From the NCBI GenBank assembly GCA_020160955.1, contig JAIUOX010000013.1, forward strand, positions 1-58,127: 58,127 bases of DNA, given 5' to 3'. The position numbers were made by a program, and so were the translations under genes. The DNA comes from Pseudomonadota bacterium. GTDB taxonomy: Bacteria; Pseudomonadota; Alphaproteobacteria; Reyranellales; Reyranellaceae. The notes beneath the pieces are model-generated. The model saw only the letters and a program-made list of their open reading frames with translations, had not been told where the DNA came from and searched no databases. Below, piece after piece: positions 49,072-57,593 of the stretch. How positions within the stretch are numbered: position 1 is the first letter of the stretch; each line of letters opens with the position of its first letter.

Positions 49072-49518
49072 ATGGCCAAGATCCTCATCCTCGTCGGCAC
49101 CGAGTCCGGCAACGCCCAGATGGTGGCCGACGCGCTGAAGCCGGTGCTCGATGCCGCCGGACACGCCGTCGAGGTCACCGACAAGGCCACCCGGCCGGCC
49201 GAACTGGCGGGCCACGACGTCCTGCTCGCGGTCTGCGCCACCCACGGCTCGGGCGACATCCCGACCAACATCCTGCCGCTGGCCGAGGCACTGGAACGCG
49301 ACCGCCCCGACCTGTCGGGCCACCGCTACGGCGTCATCGCGCTGGGCGACATGACCTACCAGGACACCTTCTGCGGCGGTGGCAAGAAGGTCGACAAGGT
49401 GCTCGAGCTGTGCGGCGCCCGCCGGATCGGCGACCGCCTCGAGGTCGACGCCTCGACCCAGCCGCTGCCCGACGACGAGGCGCTGGCCTGGATCGAGGGC
49501 TGGAAGGTGCTCGTCTAG
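49072..49518 (+). CDS. Short-chain flavodoxin (MioC-like)
   Basis: 148 aa. The FMN phosphate loop is LVGTESGNAQM (7-17) and the second loop is CATHGSGDIPTN. It resembles MioC-type flavodoxins more than the electron-transfer flavodoxins of nitrogen fixers. Probably a one-electron carrier for a reductase elsewhere. It is divergent from the enoyl-CoA hydratases and convergent with the cyclase. Confidence 0.85.
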   Translation: MAKILILVGTESGNAQMVADALKPVLDAAGHAVEVTDKATRPAELAGHDVLLAVCATHGSGDIPTNILPLAEALERDRPDLSGHRYGVIALGDMTYQDTFCGGGKKVDKVLELCGARRIGDRLEVDASTQPLPDDEALAWIEGWKVLV

Positions 49519-49528
49519 GGCTCGACGC

Positions 49529-50656
49529 CTAAGGTTCAAGTTCGGGCAGGGTGAAGATCTCGACCGGCGCGGGGATGCCGCGCAGCCGGTGCTTGCCCAG
49601 CGATTTCATGGGCACCATGCAGGCATCGTTGAACTCGGCCGAGGCGCACACCGGCACGCCCAGCGCCTTGGTCATGCCCTCGAGCCGCGAGGCGCGGTTG
49701 ACCGACGGCCCGATCACCGTGAAGTCGAGGCGGTCGGCGGTGCCGACGTTGCCGAAGGTCACCGGCCCGACATGCAGCCCGATGCCGAAGCGCAGCGGCT
49801 CGTGGCCGCCGGCCGCGGCGCGCGCCTCGTTGGCCGCCTCGATGTCCTCGATCAGGCGCCGCGCGGCGGCGATCGCCTGGCCGGTGACGACCGGCAGGAA
49901 CAGCGCGTCCTCGGCCGGGAAGTAGGCCATCACGCCGTCGCCGATGAACTTCAGGATCTCGCCGCCGTTGGCCGACAGCGCGTCGCCCACCAGCTGCAGG
50001 TAGTTGTTCAGGACCTCCAGCATCTCGGCCGGCGGCAGGCGCTCGTTGAGCCCGGTGAAGTCGCGCAGGTCGGAGAACCACAGCACGGCGCGGATCTCCT
50101 CGCCCTCGCCGCGCCGGATCGCGCCGTTCAGCACGCGTTGCCCGATCTGGCGGCCGAGGTAGGTGTTGGCGACGATCTCCGACACCGAGTGCTCGATGTG
50201 CATCTCGACGATCGCCGCGATCATGTCGCCCAGCCGCATCAGGTCGGCGACGTCCTCGTCGGTGAAACCCGAGGCCCGGTCGGTCGCCCACGTCATGACC
50301 GGCGACGGTCCCTCGCGGCGCAGCCGGATCGGGTGCGCGAGGTAGTCGGTGCCGCCCGCCTCCGACAGCTCGTGCAGGACGCCATGGGCGTCCTCCTTGA
50401 GGTCGGTCAGGCAGTGCCGCACCGCGCGGCCCTGCTCGCGCACCGCCTGCATCGGGCTGCCGATGTAGGCCGGCGTGAACTGGATGCCGTAGCCGCGGGC
50501 GATTTCCTGCACCGGCTCGCCGCGCCGCCACATGAAGCCCATCGCCTGGAGCTGCGGGTGGATCAGCTGCAGGCCGATGTAGGCCCGCCACACCGGCAGG
50601 CCGGCCGCGACCACGCGCGTCATCAGCTGGCCGAGGAAGTCGGCCGGCTGGCGCAC
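49529..50656 (-). CDS. Adenylate/guanylate cyclase domain protein (class III)
   Basis: 375 aa from GTG 50656, which has GAGGAGG 8 nt upstream. The catalytic domain (about residues 190-350) shows AVLWFSDLRDFTGL and the second metal Asp in GGEILKFIGDGVMAYF, with GLHVGPVTFGNVG. It should make cAMP, but guanylate specificity cannot be excluded. The N-terminal half is a regulatory region with no transmembrane helices. Coding potential seems to continue upstream (SDRLAPIERWLVEEG), yet no ATG, GTG or TTG exists there; CTG at 50728, overlapping the SDR stop, or ATT at 50710 are the alternatives. Confidence 0.85.
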   Translation of the reverse strand: MRQPADFLGQLMTRVVAAGLPVWRAYIGLQLIHPQLQAMGFMWRRGEPVQEIARGYGIQFTPAYIGSPMQAVREQGRAVRHCLTDLKEDAHGVLHELSEAGGTDYLAHPIRLRREGPSPVMTWATDRASGFTDEDVADLMRLGDMIAAIVEMHIEHSVSEIVANTYLGRQIGQRVLNGAIRRGEGEEIRAVLWFSDLRDFTGLNERLPPAEMLEVLNNYLQLVGDALSANGGEILKFIGDGVMAYFPAEDALFLPVVTGQAIAAARRLIEDIEAANEARAAAGGHEPLRFGIGLHVGPVTFGNVGTADRLDFTVIGPSVNRASRLEGMTKALGVPVCASAEFNDACMVPMKSLGKHRLRGIPAPVEIFTLPELEP

Positions 50657-50724
50657 CAGCCGGCCCTCCTCGACCAGCCAGCGCTCGATCGGCGCCAGCC
50701 GGTCGGAAATGGCGACGCCGGCGT

Positions 50725-51618
50725 TCAGGAGCCGACCACCGCCGCCACTTCCTCCGACGACGTCCGGAACACCCGGTTGGTCGAGAGGTCGGCGATCTTC
50801 TCGATGTTGTCGGCGACGTCCTCGATGGTCGGCGCGCGGCCCTCGACGCGCAGGCCGGGCGCCTCGCGGTACTCGATGCGCGCGAAGTAGCCGGCGCCGG
50901 CGCTCCAGATCTCGCCGGTGCGCTGGCACTGCTCGCTGCAGAGATAGGCGACCATCGGCGACACGAACTCCGGCTTGAGCTTGGCCAGCACCTCGGGCGT
51001 CATCAGGCTCTCGGTCATGCGCGTGCCGGCGACCGGCGCCAGGGCGTTGATCAGCACGTTGTACTTCTGGCCCTCGAGCCTGAGCGCGTTCATGAAGCCG
51101 ACCACCGCCAGCTTGGCGCCGCCGTAGTTCGACTGGCCGAAGTTGCCGTAGATGCCCGAGTTCGACGAGGTCACGACGACCCGGCCGTAGGCCTTGCTGC
51201 GCATGATCGGCCAGGCCGCGTGGGTCACGTAGGCGGTGCCGAGGAAGTGGACCTTCACCACGAACTCGAAGTCCTCGACCGTCATGTTGTGGAAGCTCTT
51301 GTCGCGCAGCACGCCGGCGTTGTTGACGACGATGTCGACCGTGCCGAACGAATCGACCGCGGTCTTGACGATGTTGGCGGCGCTCTTCGGGTCGGCCACC
51401 GAATCGTAGTTGGGCACGGCCTGGCCGCCGGCCGCCTTGATCTCGGCCACCACCTGGTCGGCCGCGGCGTGGTTGCCGCCCTTGCCGTCGACCGCGCCAC
51501 CCGGATCGTTCACCACGACCTTGGCGCCACGGCTGGCCAGCAGCAGCGCGTGGGCACGGCCGAGCCCGTTGCCGGCGCCGGTGACGATGGCGACGCGGTT
51601 GTCGAAACGAACGGTCAT
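50725..51618 (-). CDS. Short-chain dehydrogenase, (3R)-hydroxyacyl-CoA dehydrogenase-like
   Basis: 297 aa SDR. The NAD-binding GAGNGLG lies at residues 14-20, NNAG at 99-102, Ser151/152 and the active-site Tyr165-x3-Lys169 (YGGAK). The opening MTVRFDNRVAIVTGAGNGLG and HFLGTAYVTHAAW resemble the dehydrogenase part of peroxisomal MFE-2 (HSD17B4). It probably oxidises a 3-hydroxyacyl-CoA in beta-oxidation. It follows the SCP2-type thiolase by 11 bp. Confidence 0.88.
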   Translation of the reverse strand: MTVRFDNRVAIVTGAGNGLGRAHALLLASRGAKVVVNDPGGAVDGKGGNHAAADQVVAEIKAAGGQAVPNYDSVADPKSAANIVKTAVDSFGTVDIVVNNAGVLRDKSFHNMTVEDFEFVVKVHFLGTAYVTHAAWPIMRSKAYGRVVVTSSNSGIYGNFGQSNYGGAKLAVVGFMNALRLEGQKYNVLINALAPVAGTRMTESLMTPEVLAKLKPEFVSPMVAYLCSEQCQRTGEIWSAGAGYFARIEYREAPGLRVEGRAPTIEDVADNIEKIADLSTNRVFRTSSEEVAAVVGS

Positions 51619-51629
51619 TGTCTTCTCCT

Positions 51630-52880
51630 CTACGCTTTCTTCAGGATCACCACCGAGGCGACCGCTTCTTCCATGCCGATGACGCCGCCGCCATTCTCGG
51701 CCAGCGCGACCTCGGCGCCCTTGACCTGCCGCGGCCCGGCCTCGCCGCGCAGCTGGGTCGCCAGCTCGGCCAGCATCGACAGGCCGGTGGCGCCGACCGG
51801 GTGTCCCTTCGACACCAGCCCGCCCGAGGTGTTGACCGGCAGGCTGCCGCCGGGCGCGGTGGCGCCGGAGGCGACGAACTTGCCACCCTCGCCCTCCGGG
51901 CAGAAGCGCAGCATCTCGCACTGGTAGATCTCGCAGAAGCTGGTGGCGTCGTGGACCTCGGCGACGTCGATGTCCTGCGGCCCCAGCCCGGCCATCCGGT
52001 AGGCCTTGTCGGCGGCGGCGCGGGTCAGGCCGGGCTTGTCCAGTTCGCGGTACATGCCGCCCGAGAAGCCGACGCCGGCGATCTTCACGGCACGGGCGCG
52101 CACCGACGCCGGCAGCTTCTCGAGGTACTCGGCCGAGCACAGGAGCGCCGCCGCCGCGCCGTCGCCGATCGGCGCGCACATCGCGCGGGTCAGCGGGAAC
52201 GACACCGGCCGGTCCTTCAGCACCGCGTCCGGCGTCATCTCGAAGCGGTACTGCGCCTTGTCGTTCAGCGCCCCGTAGTTGTGATTCTTGGCGGCGCCGA
52301 TCGCGATCTGCTCCTGGGTCGTGCCGTACTTCCACATGTGCCACTTGGCCTGCATGGCGTAGGTGTCCATGAAGATCGTGCGGTCATCGCCCGGCTCGAA
52401 GCGCGATCCGACCATCTCGCCGACCCGGTTCATCTCGGCGACCAGCCGGTCGTGCTGGCTGGTGATGTAGCCCTGGTTGAACAGGCCGGCGGTGCGCTCG
52501 GGCGCGTCGGGGCTGAACAGCTTCTCGACCCCGAGGCAGAACGACAGCTCGTGGGTGCCGGCCAGCACGTCCTTCCAGGCGCCCATGAAGGCGGTCGAGG
52601 CGGTGGCGCAGGCGTTCTCGACGTTGAACATCGGCACCCGCTCGGGAAACAGCCCCTCCTCGACCAGCGGCTGGAACAGCGCCTGCGCCCGGATCGAGTT
52701 CTGGCCCCAGAAACCCATGCCGCAATTGCCCATCCAGCCCGACTCGATGTCGGCCCCGGTCTTCATCCCGGCATCGGCCAGGGTGCCGAGGTAGGCCTCG
52801 CGCGCGAGGTCGCCGAAGCTCATGCCCGGATGCTTCTTGAAGACGGTGGTATAGGCGCCGATCACAAAGACATCGCGCAT
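51630..52880 (-). CDS. SCP2-type thiolase (acetyl-CoA acetyltransferase)
   Basis: 416 aa. The acylated cysteine is Cys91 (NVENACATASTAF), which differs from the classic thiolase NxxCxSG motif and is typical of the SCP2/nonspecific lipid-transfer thiolase group. The later sites are VHDATSFCEI and GHPVGATG. With the SDR below, it forms a module for breaking down branched or steroid-like acyl-CoAs, by family analogy. ATG 52880 follows AAAGGACC. Confidence 0.88.
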   Translation of the reverse strand: MRDVFVIGAYTTVFKKHPGMSFGDLAREAYLGTLADAGMKTGADIESGWMGNCGMGFWGQNSIRAQALFQPLVEEGLFPERVPMFNVENACATASTAFMGAWKDVLAGTHELSFCLGVEKLFSPDAPERTAGLFNQGYITSQHDRLVAEMNRVGEMVGSRFEPGDDRTIFMDTYAMQAKWHMWKYGTTQEQIAIGAAKNHNYGALNDKAQYRFEMTPDAVLKDRPVSFPLTRAMCAPIGDGAAAALLCSAEYLEKLPASVRARAVKIAGVGFSGGMYRELDKPGLTRAAADKAYRMAGLGPQDIDVAEVHDATSFCEIYQCEMLRFCPEGEGGKFVASGATAPGGSLPVNTSGGLVSKGHPVGATGLSMLAELATQLRGEAGPRQVKGAEVALAENGGGVIGMEEAVASVVILKKA

Positions 52881-52963
52881 CGTGGGTCCTTTTCCGGGCG
52901 TTCCCTTGGTTGGCTTTCGCGGCATTTGAGCGTATCCAAACCGCCTAATCTAGGAGAACCGAC

Positions 52964-54370
52964 ATGGCCGCTCCGGCGCCCCAGGCTAAGGCCCCCCACG
53001 TCGACGAAACCATCGCCGAGCTGCGCGGCCTGTTCGGCGACCGCGTCTCGACCGCCGCGGCGGTGCGCGAGCAGCACGGCAAGGACATCTCGTTCCACGA
53101 GGCCCACCTGCCCGACGCCGTGGTGTTCGTCGAGTCGGCGGAGGAGGCGCAGAAGGTGGTGCAGGTCTGCGCCCGCCACAAGACGCCGATCATCGCCTTC
53201 GGCACCGGCACCTCGCTGGAAGGTCACATCAGCGCCCCGAACGGCGGCGTCTCGCTCGACCTCAGCCGCATGAACAAGGTCCTGGCGGTCAACGAGGCCG
53301 ACCTCGACGTCGTGGTCCAGCCGGGCGTCACGCGCAAGCAGCTGAACGAGTACATCCGCGCCACCGGCCTGTTCTTCCCGATCGATCCGGGCGCCGACGC
53401 CTCGATCGGCGGCATGACCAGCACCCGCGCCTCGGGCACCAACGCGGTGCGCTACGGCACCATGCGCGAGAACGTGCTGGCGCTGCAGGTCGTGACGCCG
53501 GACGGTCGGCTGATGCGGATCGGCCGCCGCTCGCGCAAGTCGAGCGCCGGCTACGACCTCGTGAAGCTGTTCGTTGGCTCCGAGGGCACGCTCGGCATCA
53601 TCACCGAGATCACGCTGCGCCTCTACGGCATCCCCGAGTCGATGGTCTCGGCGACCTGCGCCTTCGATTCGCTGGAGGGCGCGGTCAACACGGTGATCCA
53701 GACCATCCAGTCGGGCATCCCGGTGGCCCGCATCGAGCTGATGGACACCGAGACGGTCGACACGGTGAACAAGTACTCCAAGCTGTCGCTGCCGCTGAAG
53801 AGCACGCTGATGCTGGAGTTCCACGGTACCGAGGCCAGCACCAAGGAACAGGCCGAGATGGTCCAGGCAATCGCCGACGAGCACGGCGGCAGCCACTTCG
53901 CCTGGACCAGCCAGGCCGAGGAGCGCACCAAGATGTGGCAGGCCCGCCACGACGCGGCGTGGGCGGCCAAGGCGGCCAAGCCCGGCTGGGGCATGTGGGC
54001 GACCGACGTCTGCGTGCCGATCTCGCGGCTGGCCGAGTGCATCCTCGAGACCCAGAAGGACATCGTGGCGAGCGGCCTCTACGCGCCGATCGTCGGCCAT
54101 GTCGGCGACGGCAACTTCCACCTCACCATGATGGTCAACCCCGATGACCCGACTTACCTGGCGCGCGCCGAGGGACTCAACGACCGCATGGTTGCCCGCG
54201 CCCTGTCGCTGGGCGGCACCTGCACCGGCGAGCACGGCGTCGGGCTGGGCAAGATCAAGTTCCTCTACGAGGAGCACGGCGAGGCGATGTCGCTGATGCG
54301 GGCGATCAAGAAGGCCCTCGACCCGGACAACATCATGAACCCGGGCAAGATCATGGGGCCGATCAACTGA
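52964..54370 (+). CDS. FAD-linked D-lactate dehydrogenase (glycolate oxidase GlcD family)
   Basis: 468 aa. The FAD-binding PCMH domain has PIIAFGTGTSLEGHISAPNG and DPGADASIGGMTSTRASGTN. The C-terminal cap has HVGDGNFHLTMM, TGEHGVGLGKI and DPDNIMNPGKI. It resembles mitochondrial-type D-lactate dehydrogenase (cytochrome). Substrate could also be another 2-hydroxy acid such as glycolate or 2-hydroxyglutarate. A bidirectional terminator follows. Confidence 0.9.
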   Translation: MAAPAPQAKAPHVDETIAELRGLFGDRVSTAAAVREQHGKDISFHEAHLPDAVVFVESAEEAQKVVQVCARHKTPIIAFGTGTSLEGHISAPNGGVSLDLSRMNKVLAVNEADLDVVVQPGVTRKQLNEYIRATGLFFPIDPGADASIGGMTSTRASGTNAVRYGTMRENVLALQVVTPDGRLMRIGRRSRKSSAGYDLVKLFVGSEGTLGIITEITLRLYGIPESMVSATCAFDSLEGAVNTVIQTIQSGIPVARIELMDTETVDTVNKYSKLSLPLKSTLMLEFHGTEASTKEQAEMVQAIADEHGGSHFAWTSQAEERTKMWQARHDAAWAAKAAKPGWGMWATDVCVPISRLAECILETQKDIVASGLYAPIVGHVGDGNFHLTMMVNPDDPTYLARAEGLNDRMVARALSLGGTCTGEHGVGLGKIKFLYEEHGEAMSLMRAIKKALDPDNIMNPGKIMGPIN

Positions 54371-54379
54371 CCTTTTGCC

Positions 54380-54429
54380 GGAGCGCGGGCCTCCGGCCCG
54401 TCCATGAGCGCGCGAGACGCGCGCGCTCC
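54380..54429. repeat. Short intergenic inverted-repeat element
   Basis: About 50 bp bounded by GGAGCGCG and GCGCGCTCC, with an internal GGGCCTCCGGCCC. It sits between the D-lactate dehydrogenase stop and the terminator. The pattern matches small interspersed repeats of GC-rich genomes. Confidence 0.5.
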
Positions 54430-54436
54430 CAACGAA

Positions 54437-54461
54437 AAAGGGCCGGCAATGCCGGCCCTTT
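54437..54461. terminator. Bidirectional Rho-independent terminator
   Basis: AAAGGGCCGGC (54437-54447) pairs with GCCGGCCCTTT (54451-54461), loop AAT. A-run before and T-run after let it end transcription from both directions. It separates the convergent dehydrogenase and RidA genes. Confidence 0.9.
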
Positions 54462-54482
54462 CCGTTTGCAAGAGGGAGCGCC

Positions 54483-54830
54483 TTACAGCGCCGCCTGCAC
54501 CATGATCTCGACCTTGAGGCCGGGGGCGGCCAGCTTGGCCTCGACGGTGGCGCGGGCCGGCGTGTTGCCCGGCGAGACCCACGCGTCCCAAACCTCGTTC
54601 ATCTGGCTCCAGGTCGAAATGTCGGTCAGCCAGATGTTGGCCGACAGGACCTTCGACTTGTCGCTGCCGGCTTCCTTCAGGAACTTGTCGATCTTGTCGA
54701 GGATCTGCTTGGTCTGGCCCTTCACGTCGGCCTTGGCGTCGTCGGCGGTGATGCCGGCCAGGTAGACCGTGTTGCCGTGCACGACGGCACTCGACATGCG
54801 GGCGCCGACGTTGATGCGCTTGATGCTCAT
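54483..54830 (-). CDS. RidA-family protein, paralog 1
   Basis: 115 aa. The YjgF/YER057c/UK114 fold is shown by VYLAGITADD, KVLSANIWLTDISTW and the signature arginine Arg93 in TPARATVEAKL. RidA proteins hydrolyse reactive enamines or imines formed from amino acids. The sequence lies in a divergent subgroup rather than archetypal RidA. A second member is just upstream. Confidence 0.9.
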   Translation of the reverse strand: MSIKRINVGARMSSAVVHGNTVYLAGITADDAKADVKGQTKQILDKIDKFLKEAGSDKSKVLSANIWLTDISTWSQMNEVWDAWVSPGNTPARATVEAKLAAPGLKVEIMVQAAL

Positions 54831-54874
54831 GTTCTCTCCTCCACGTGAAATTCGGAACGCGGGACCTTAGCAGA

Positions 54875-55231
54875 CTAGATCGCCGCGACGACCATGATTT
54901 CGACCTTCATGGCGGGCTCGCTGAGCGCCGCCTGCACGGTCGCGCGGGCCGGGGTTTGGCCGGGCACCACCCAGGCATCCCACACCGCGTTCATGGCGGC
55001 GAAGTCGCCGATGTCGGACAGCCAGACCTGTGCCGACAGGATCTTCGACTTGTCGCTGCCGCCGCGGGCCAGCAGCGCGTCGATCTCGGCCAGCACCTGG
55101 CGAACCTGGCCCGCGATGTCGGCCGAGGTGTCCTCCGGGATCATGCCCGAGAGGTACATGCGGTCGCCGCAGACGGTGGCTTCGCTCAGCCGGGGACCGG
55201 GATCGATGTGGACGACGGGAGGATGGGTCAT
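54875..55231 (-). CDS. RidA-family protein, paralog 2
   Basis: 118 aa. It aligns with paralog 1 throughout (SDKSKILSAQVWLSDI, AVWDAWVVPGQTPARATVQAAL), with the catalytic Arg96 present. The two differ in the N-terminal third. ATG 55231 was chosen because the longer frame lacks similarity. The tandem pair lies between a D-lactate dehydrogenase and an allantoinase-like gene. Confidence 0.88.
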   Translation of the reverse strand: MTHPPVVHIDPGPRLSEATVCGDRMYLSGMIPEDTSADIAGQVRQVLAEIDALLARGGSDKSKILSAQVWLSDIGDFAAMNAVWDAWVVPGQTPARATVQAALSEPAMKVEIMVVAAI

Positions 55232-55378
55232 GCGTCCCTCATAAGGGAACGCCCGGCCCCTGCAAACGGGGACCCCGAGCCGCCGCTTCGCAGGTCGGCT
55301 CCGGGCCGGTGCTTCCTGTCCCCGGCCGGCCCGCTTCGCGTTACAGTCGGTTCCTGCCGTGGACGAACGAGGTGAGCA

Positions 55379-56281
55379 ATGACCGATGAGGAAGCCGGCC
55401 GGGTCAGGGATTTCGTGGGCTACGGGCGCAATCCACCCGACCCGAAGTGGCCGGGCGGCGCGCACGTCGCGGTGAACTTCGTCATCAACTACGAGGAGGG
55501 CGGCGAGCGCTCGATCCCCGACGGCGACCCCGCCTCCGAGGCGGCGCTGACCGAGGGCTCGACCGCGACCTTCCAGGGCCGCGACCTCGGCGCCGAGAGC
55601 ATGTTCGAGTACGGCAGCCGCGCCGGCTTTTGGCGACTCCACCGCATGTTCGAGAAGCGCAAGCTGCCCTGCACCGTGTTCGCGATCGCCCGCGCGCTGG
55701 AGCGCAACCCCGAGGCCTGCGCCGCCATGCGCGAGGCCGGCTGGGACGTCGCCGGTCACGGCTACCGCTGGGAAATGCACGCGACGATGTCGCCCGACTA
55801 CGAGCGCCAGCAGATCGCGCTGGCCACCGAGAGCATCACGAAGACGATCGGCGAGCGGCCGGCCGGCTGGTACAGCCGTTACGCGCCGTCGATGCAGACC
55901 CGCAACTTGCTGCTCGACGCCGGCTACGAGTACGACAGCGACACCTACGACGACGAGTTGCCGTACTGGCTGAAGGTCGGCAAGCGCCAGCAGCTGATCC
56001 TGCCCTACTCGATCGTGCACAACGACGTGCGCTTCGCCCGCCAGGGCATGAGCACCGGCGACGAGTACGAGACATACATCAAGAACGCCGTGACCTGCGT
56101 GCTCGAGGAAGACCCGCCGCGCATGCTGAGCTTCGGCCTGCACAACCGCATCATCGGCCATCCCGGCCGCGCGCTGGGCCTCGCCCGGGTGCTCGACTGG
56201 CTGGCCTCGAACCCGCGCGTCTGGGTCGCCCGACGCGTCGACATCGCCCGCCACTGGCGCAAGGTGCACCCGCCGAAATGA
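55379..56281 (+). CDS. puuE: PuuE-type allantoinase / polysaccharide deacetylase-fold protein
   Basis: 300 aa. It has VGYGRNPPDPKWPGGAHVAV and NFVINYEEGGERS, EYGSRAGFWRLHRMF and GHGYRWEMH, which match PuuE, the metal-independent allantoinase of ureide breakdown that shares the NodB fold. The catalytic history of relatives also includes deacetylation of sugars. Other urate catabolism genes are not nearby, so allantoin as substrate is a family inference. Its TGA overlaps the CoA-transferase start (ATGA). Confidence 0.82.
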   Translation: MTDEEAGRVRDFVGYGRNPPDPKWPGGAHVAVNFVINYEEGGERSIPDGDPASEAALTEGSTATFQGRDLGAESMFEYGSRAGFWRLHRMFEKRKLPCTVFAIARALERNPEACAAMREAGWDVAGHGYRWEMHATMSPDYERQQIALATESITKTIGERPAGWYSRYAPSMQTRNLLLDAGYEYDSDTYDDELPYWLKVGKRQQLILPYSIVHNDVRFARQGMSTGDEYETYIKNAVTCVLEEDPPRMLSFGLHNRIIGHPGRALGLARVLDWLASNPRVWVARRVDIARHWRKVHPPK

Positions 56282-57513
56282 GCAAGGATCCCGCCGCCAT
56301 GACCATCCGCCAGCCGCTCGACGGCATGCTCGTCCTCGACCTCGGGCAGATCTACAACGGTCCCTACTGCGGCCTGACGCTGGGCTTCATGGGCGCGCGG
56401 GTCATCAAGATCGAGCCGCCGGAGGGCGACGTCGTGCGCCGGCGCAAGCGCGAGGTCGAGCCGTGGCCGCTGGTCATGCTGAACTCCAACAAGGAGTCGG
56501 TGGTCATCGACCTCAAGGACCCGCGCGGCAAGGCGCTGTTCCTCGACCTCGTGAAGCAGGCCGACGTGGTGATCGAGAACTTCGCGGTCGGCGTCATGGA
56601 CCGGCTGGGCATCGGCTGGGACGTGCTGCACAAGCTGAACCCGCGGCTGGTCTATGGCGGCAGCTCGGGCTTCGGGCTCGACGGGCCGTACCGCGACCTC
56701 GCGGCGATGGACGTCACCATCCAGGCGATGAGCGGCATCACCAACGCCACCGGCGATCCCGACGGGCCGCCGACCAAGGCGGGCGCCGCGGTCTGCGACT
56801 TCCTGGCCGGCATCCATCTCTGCGCCGGCATCCTGGGCGCGCTGGTCCAGCGCGAGCGCACCGGCCAGGGCCAGCGCGTCGAGGTCGCCATGCACGAGGC
56901 CGCGTCGATCGCGCTGGCCTCGGCGCTGGGCGCGGTGATGGATGGCGACACCAACGTGCCGGCACGCACCGGCAACCGCCACCCCGCGCTCGCCATGGCG
57001 CCCTACAACACCTACCCGTGCAGCGACGGCTACGTCGCGATCTTCACCGCCGCCGAGCGCCACTGGCAGTCGATGTGCCAGATGCTGGAGCGGCCCGACC
57101 TCGCGACCGACCCGAAGTACGCCAGCACCGTGGCGCGGGCGAAGAACATGGCCGAGATCGACGACATCGTCGGCGCCTGGACGATCGGGCGGACCAAGGA
57201 CGAGGTGGTGACGCTCCTGAACGAGGCGCACGTGCCGTGCGCGCCGGTCAAGACGGCGCGCGAGGTCGCGACCGACCCGCACCTCGAGGCCCGCGGCTTC
57301 TGGGTCGATATCGACCACCCGCGCCGCGGCCGCACCCGGGTGCCGATCTCGCCGATCCGCCTGCACACCGGCGGCAAGCCGGAGATCCGGACGCCGGCCC
57401 CGACGCTGGGGCAGCACACCGAGAAGGTGCTGGCGGAACTGCTGTCGCTGAAGGCGGAGGAGTTGCAGAAGCTGCGCGCGGCCGGCGTGACGGTGCCGGT
57501 CACGGAGAGATGA
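56278..57513 (+). CDS. CaiB/BaiF-family CoA-transferase
   Basis: 411 aa. The class III fold starts PLDGMLVLDLGQIYNGPYC and has IKIEPPEGD; the catalytic aspartate is Asp174 in AAVCDFLAGIH, followed by ALVQRERTGQGQ. The C-terminal end (LRAAGVTVPVTER) is standard. Translation is coupled to the preceding allantoinase-like gene by ATGA overlap, which is unexpected for a ureide pathway. It is the second CaiB enzyme in the window and only distantly like the one at 28568. Confidence 0.88.
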   Translation: MSKDPAAMTIRQPLDGMLVLDLGQIYNGPYCGLTLGFMGARVIKIEPPEGDVVRRRKREVEPWPLVMLNSNKESVVIDLKDPRGKALFLDLVKQADVVIENFAVGVMDRLGIGWDVLHKLNPRLVYGGSSGFGLDGPYRDLAAMDVTIQAMSGITNATGDPDGPPTKAGAAVCDFLAGIHLCAGILGALVQRERTGQGQRVEVAMHEAASIALASALGAVMDGDTNVPARTGNRHPALAMAPYNTYPCSDGYVAIFTAAERHWQSMCQMLERPDLATDPKYASTVARAKNMAEIDDIVGAWTIGRTKDEVVTLLNEAHVPCAPVKTAREVATDPHLEARGFWVDIDHPRRGRTRVPISPIRLHTGGKPEIRTPAPTLGQHTEKVLAELLSLKAEELQKLRAAGVTVPVTER

Positions 57514-57521
57514 TGAAGAAG

Positions 57522-57582
57522 GGTCCCTCGCTTCGCTCGGGATGACAAGAAAAGGCTGTCATCCCGAGCGAAGCGAGGGACC
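57522..57582. repeat. Palindromic intergenic repeat, copy 3 (26-bp perfect stem)
   Basis: Arms 57522-57547 and 57557-57582 are exact inverted copies, identical to those of copy 1, with a 9-nt loop. It lies between the convergent CoA-transferase and prfC genes, 9 bp after the former's stop, and may terminate both. Confidence 0.9.
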
Positions 57583-57593
57583 TTTCATCGTCC

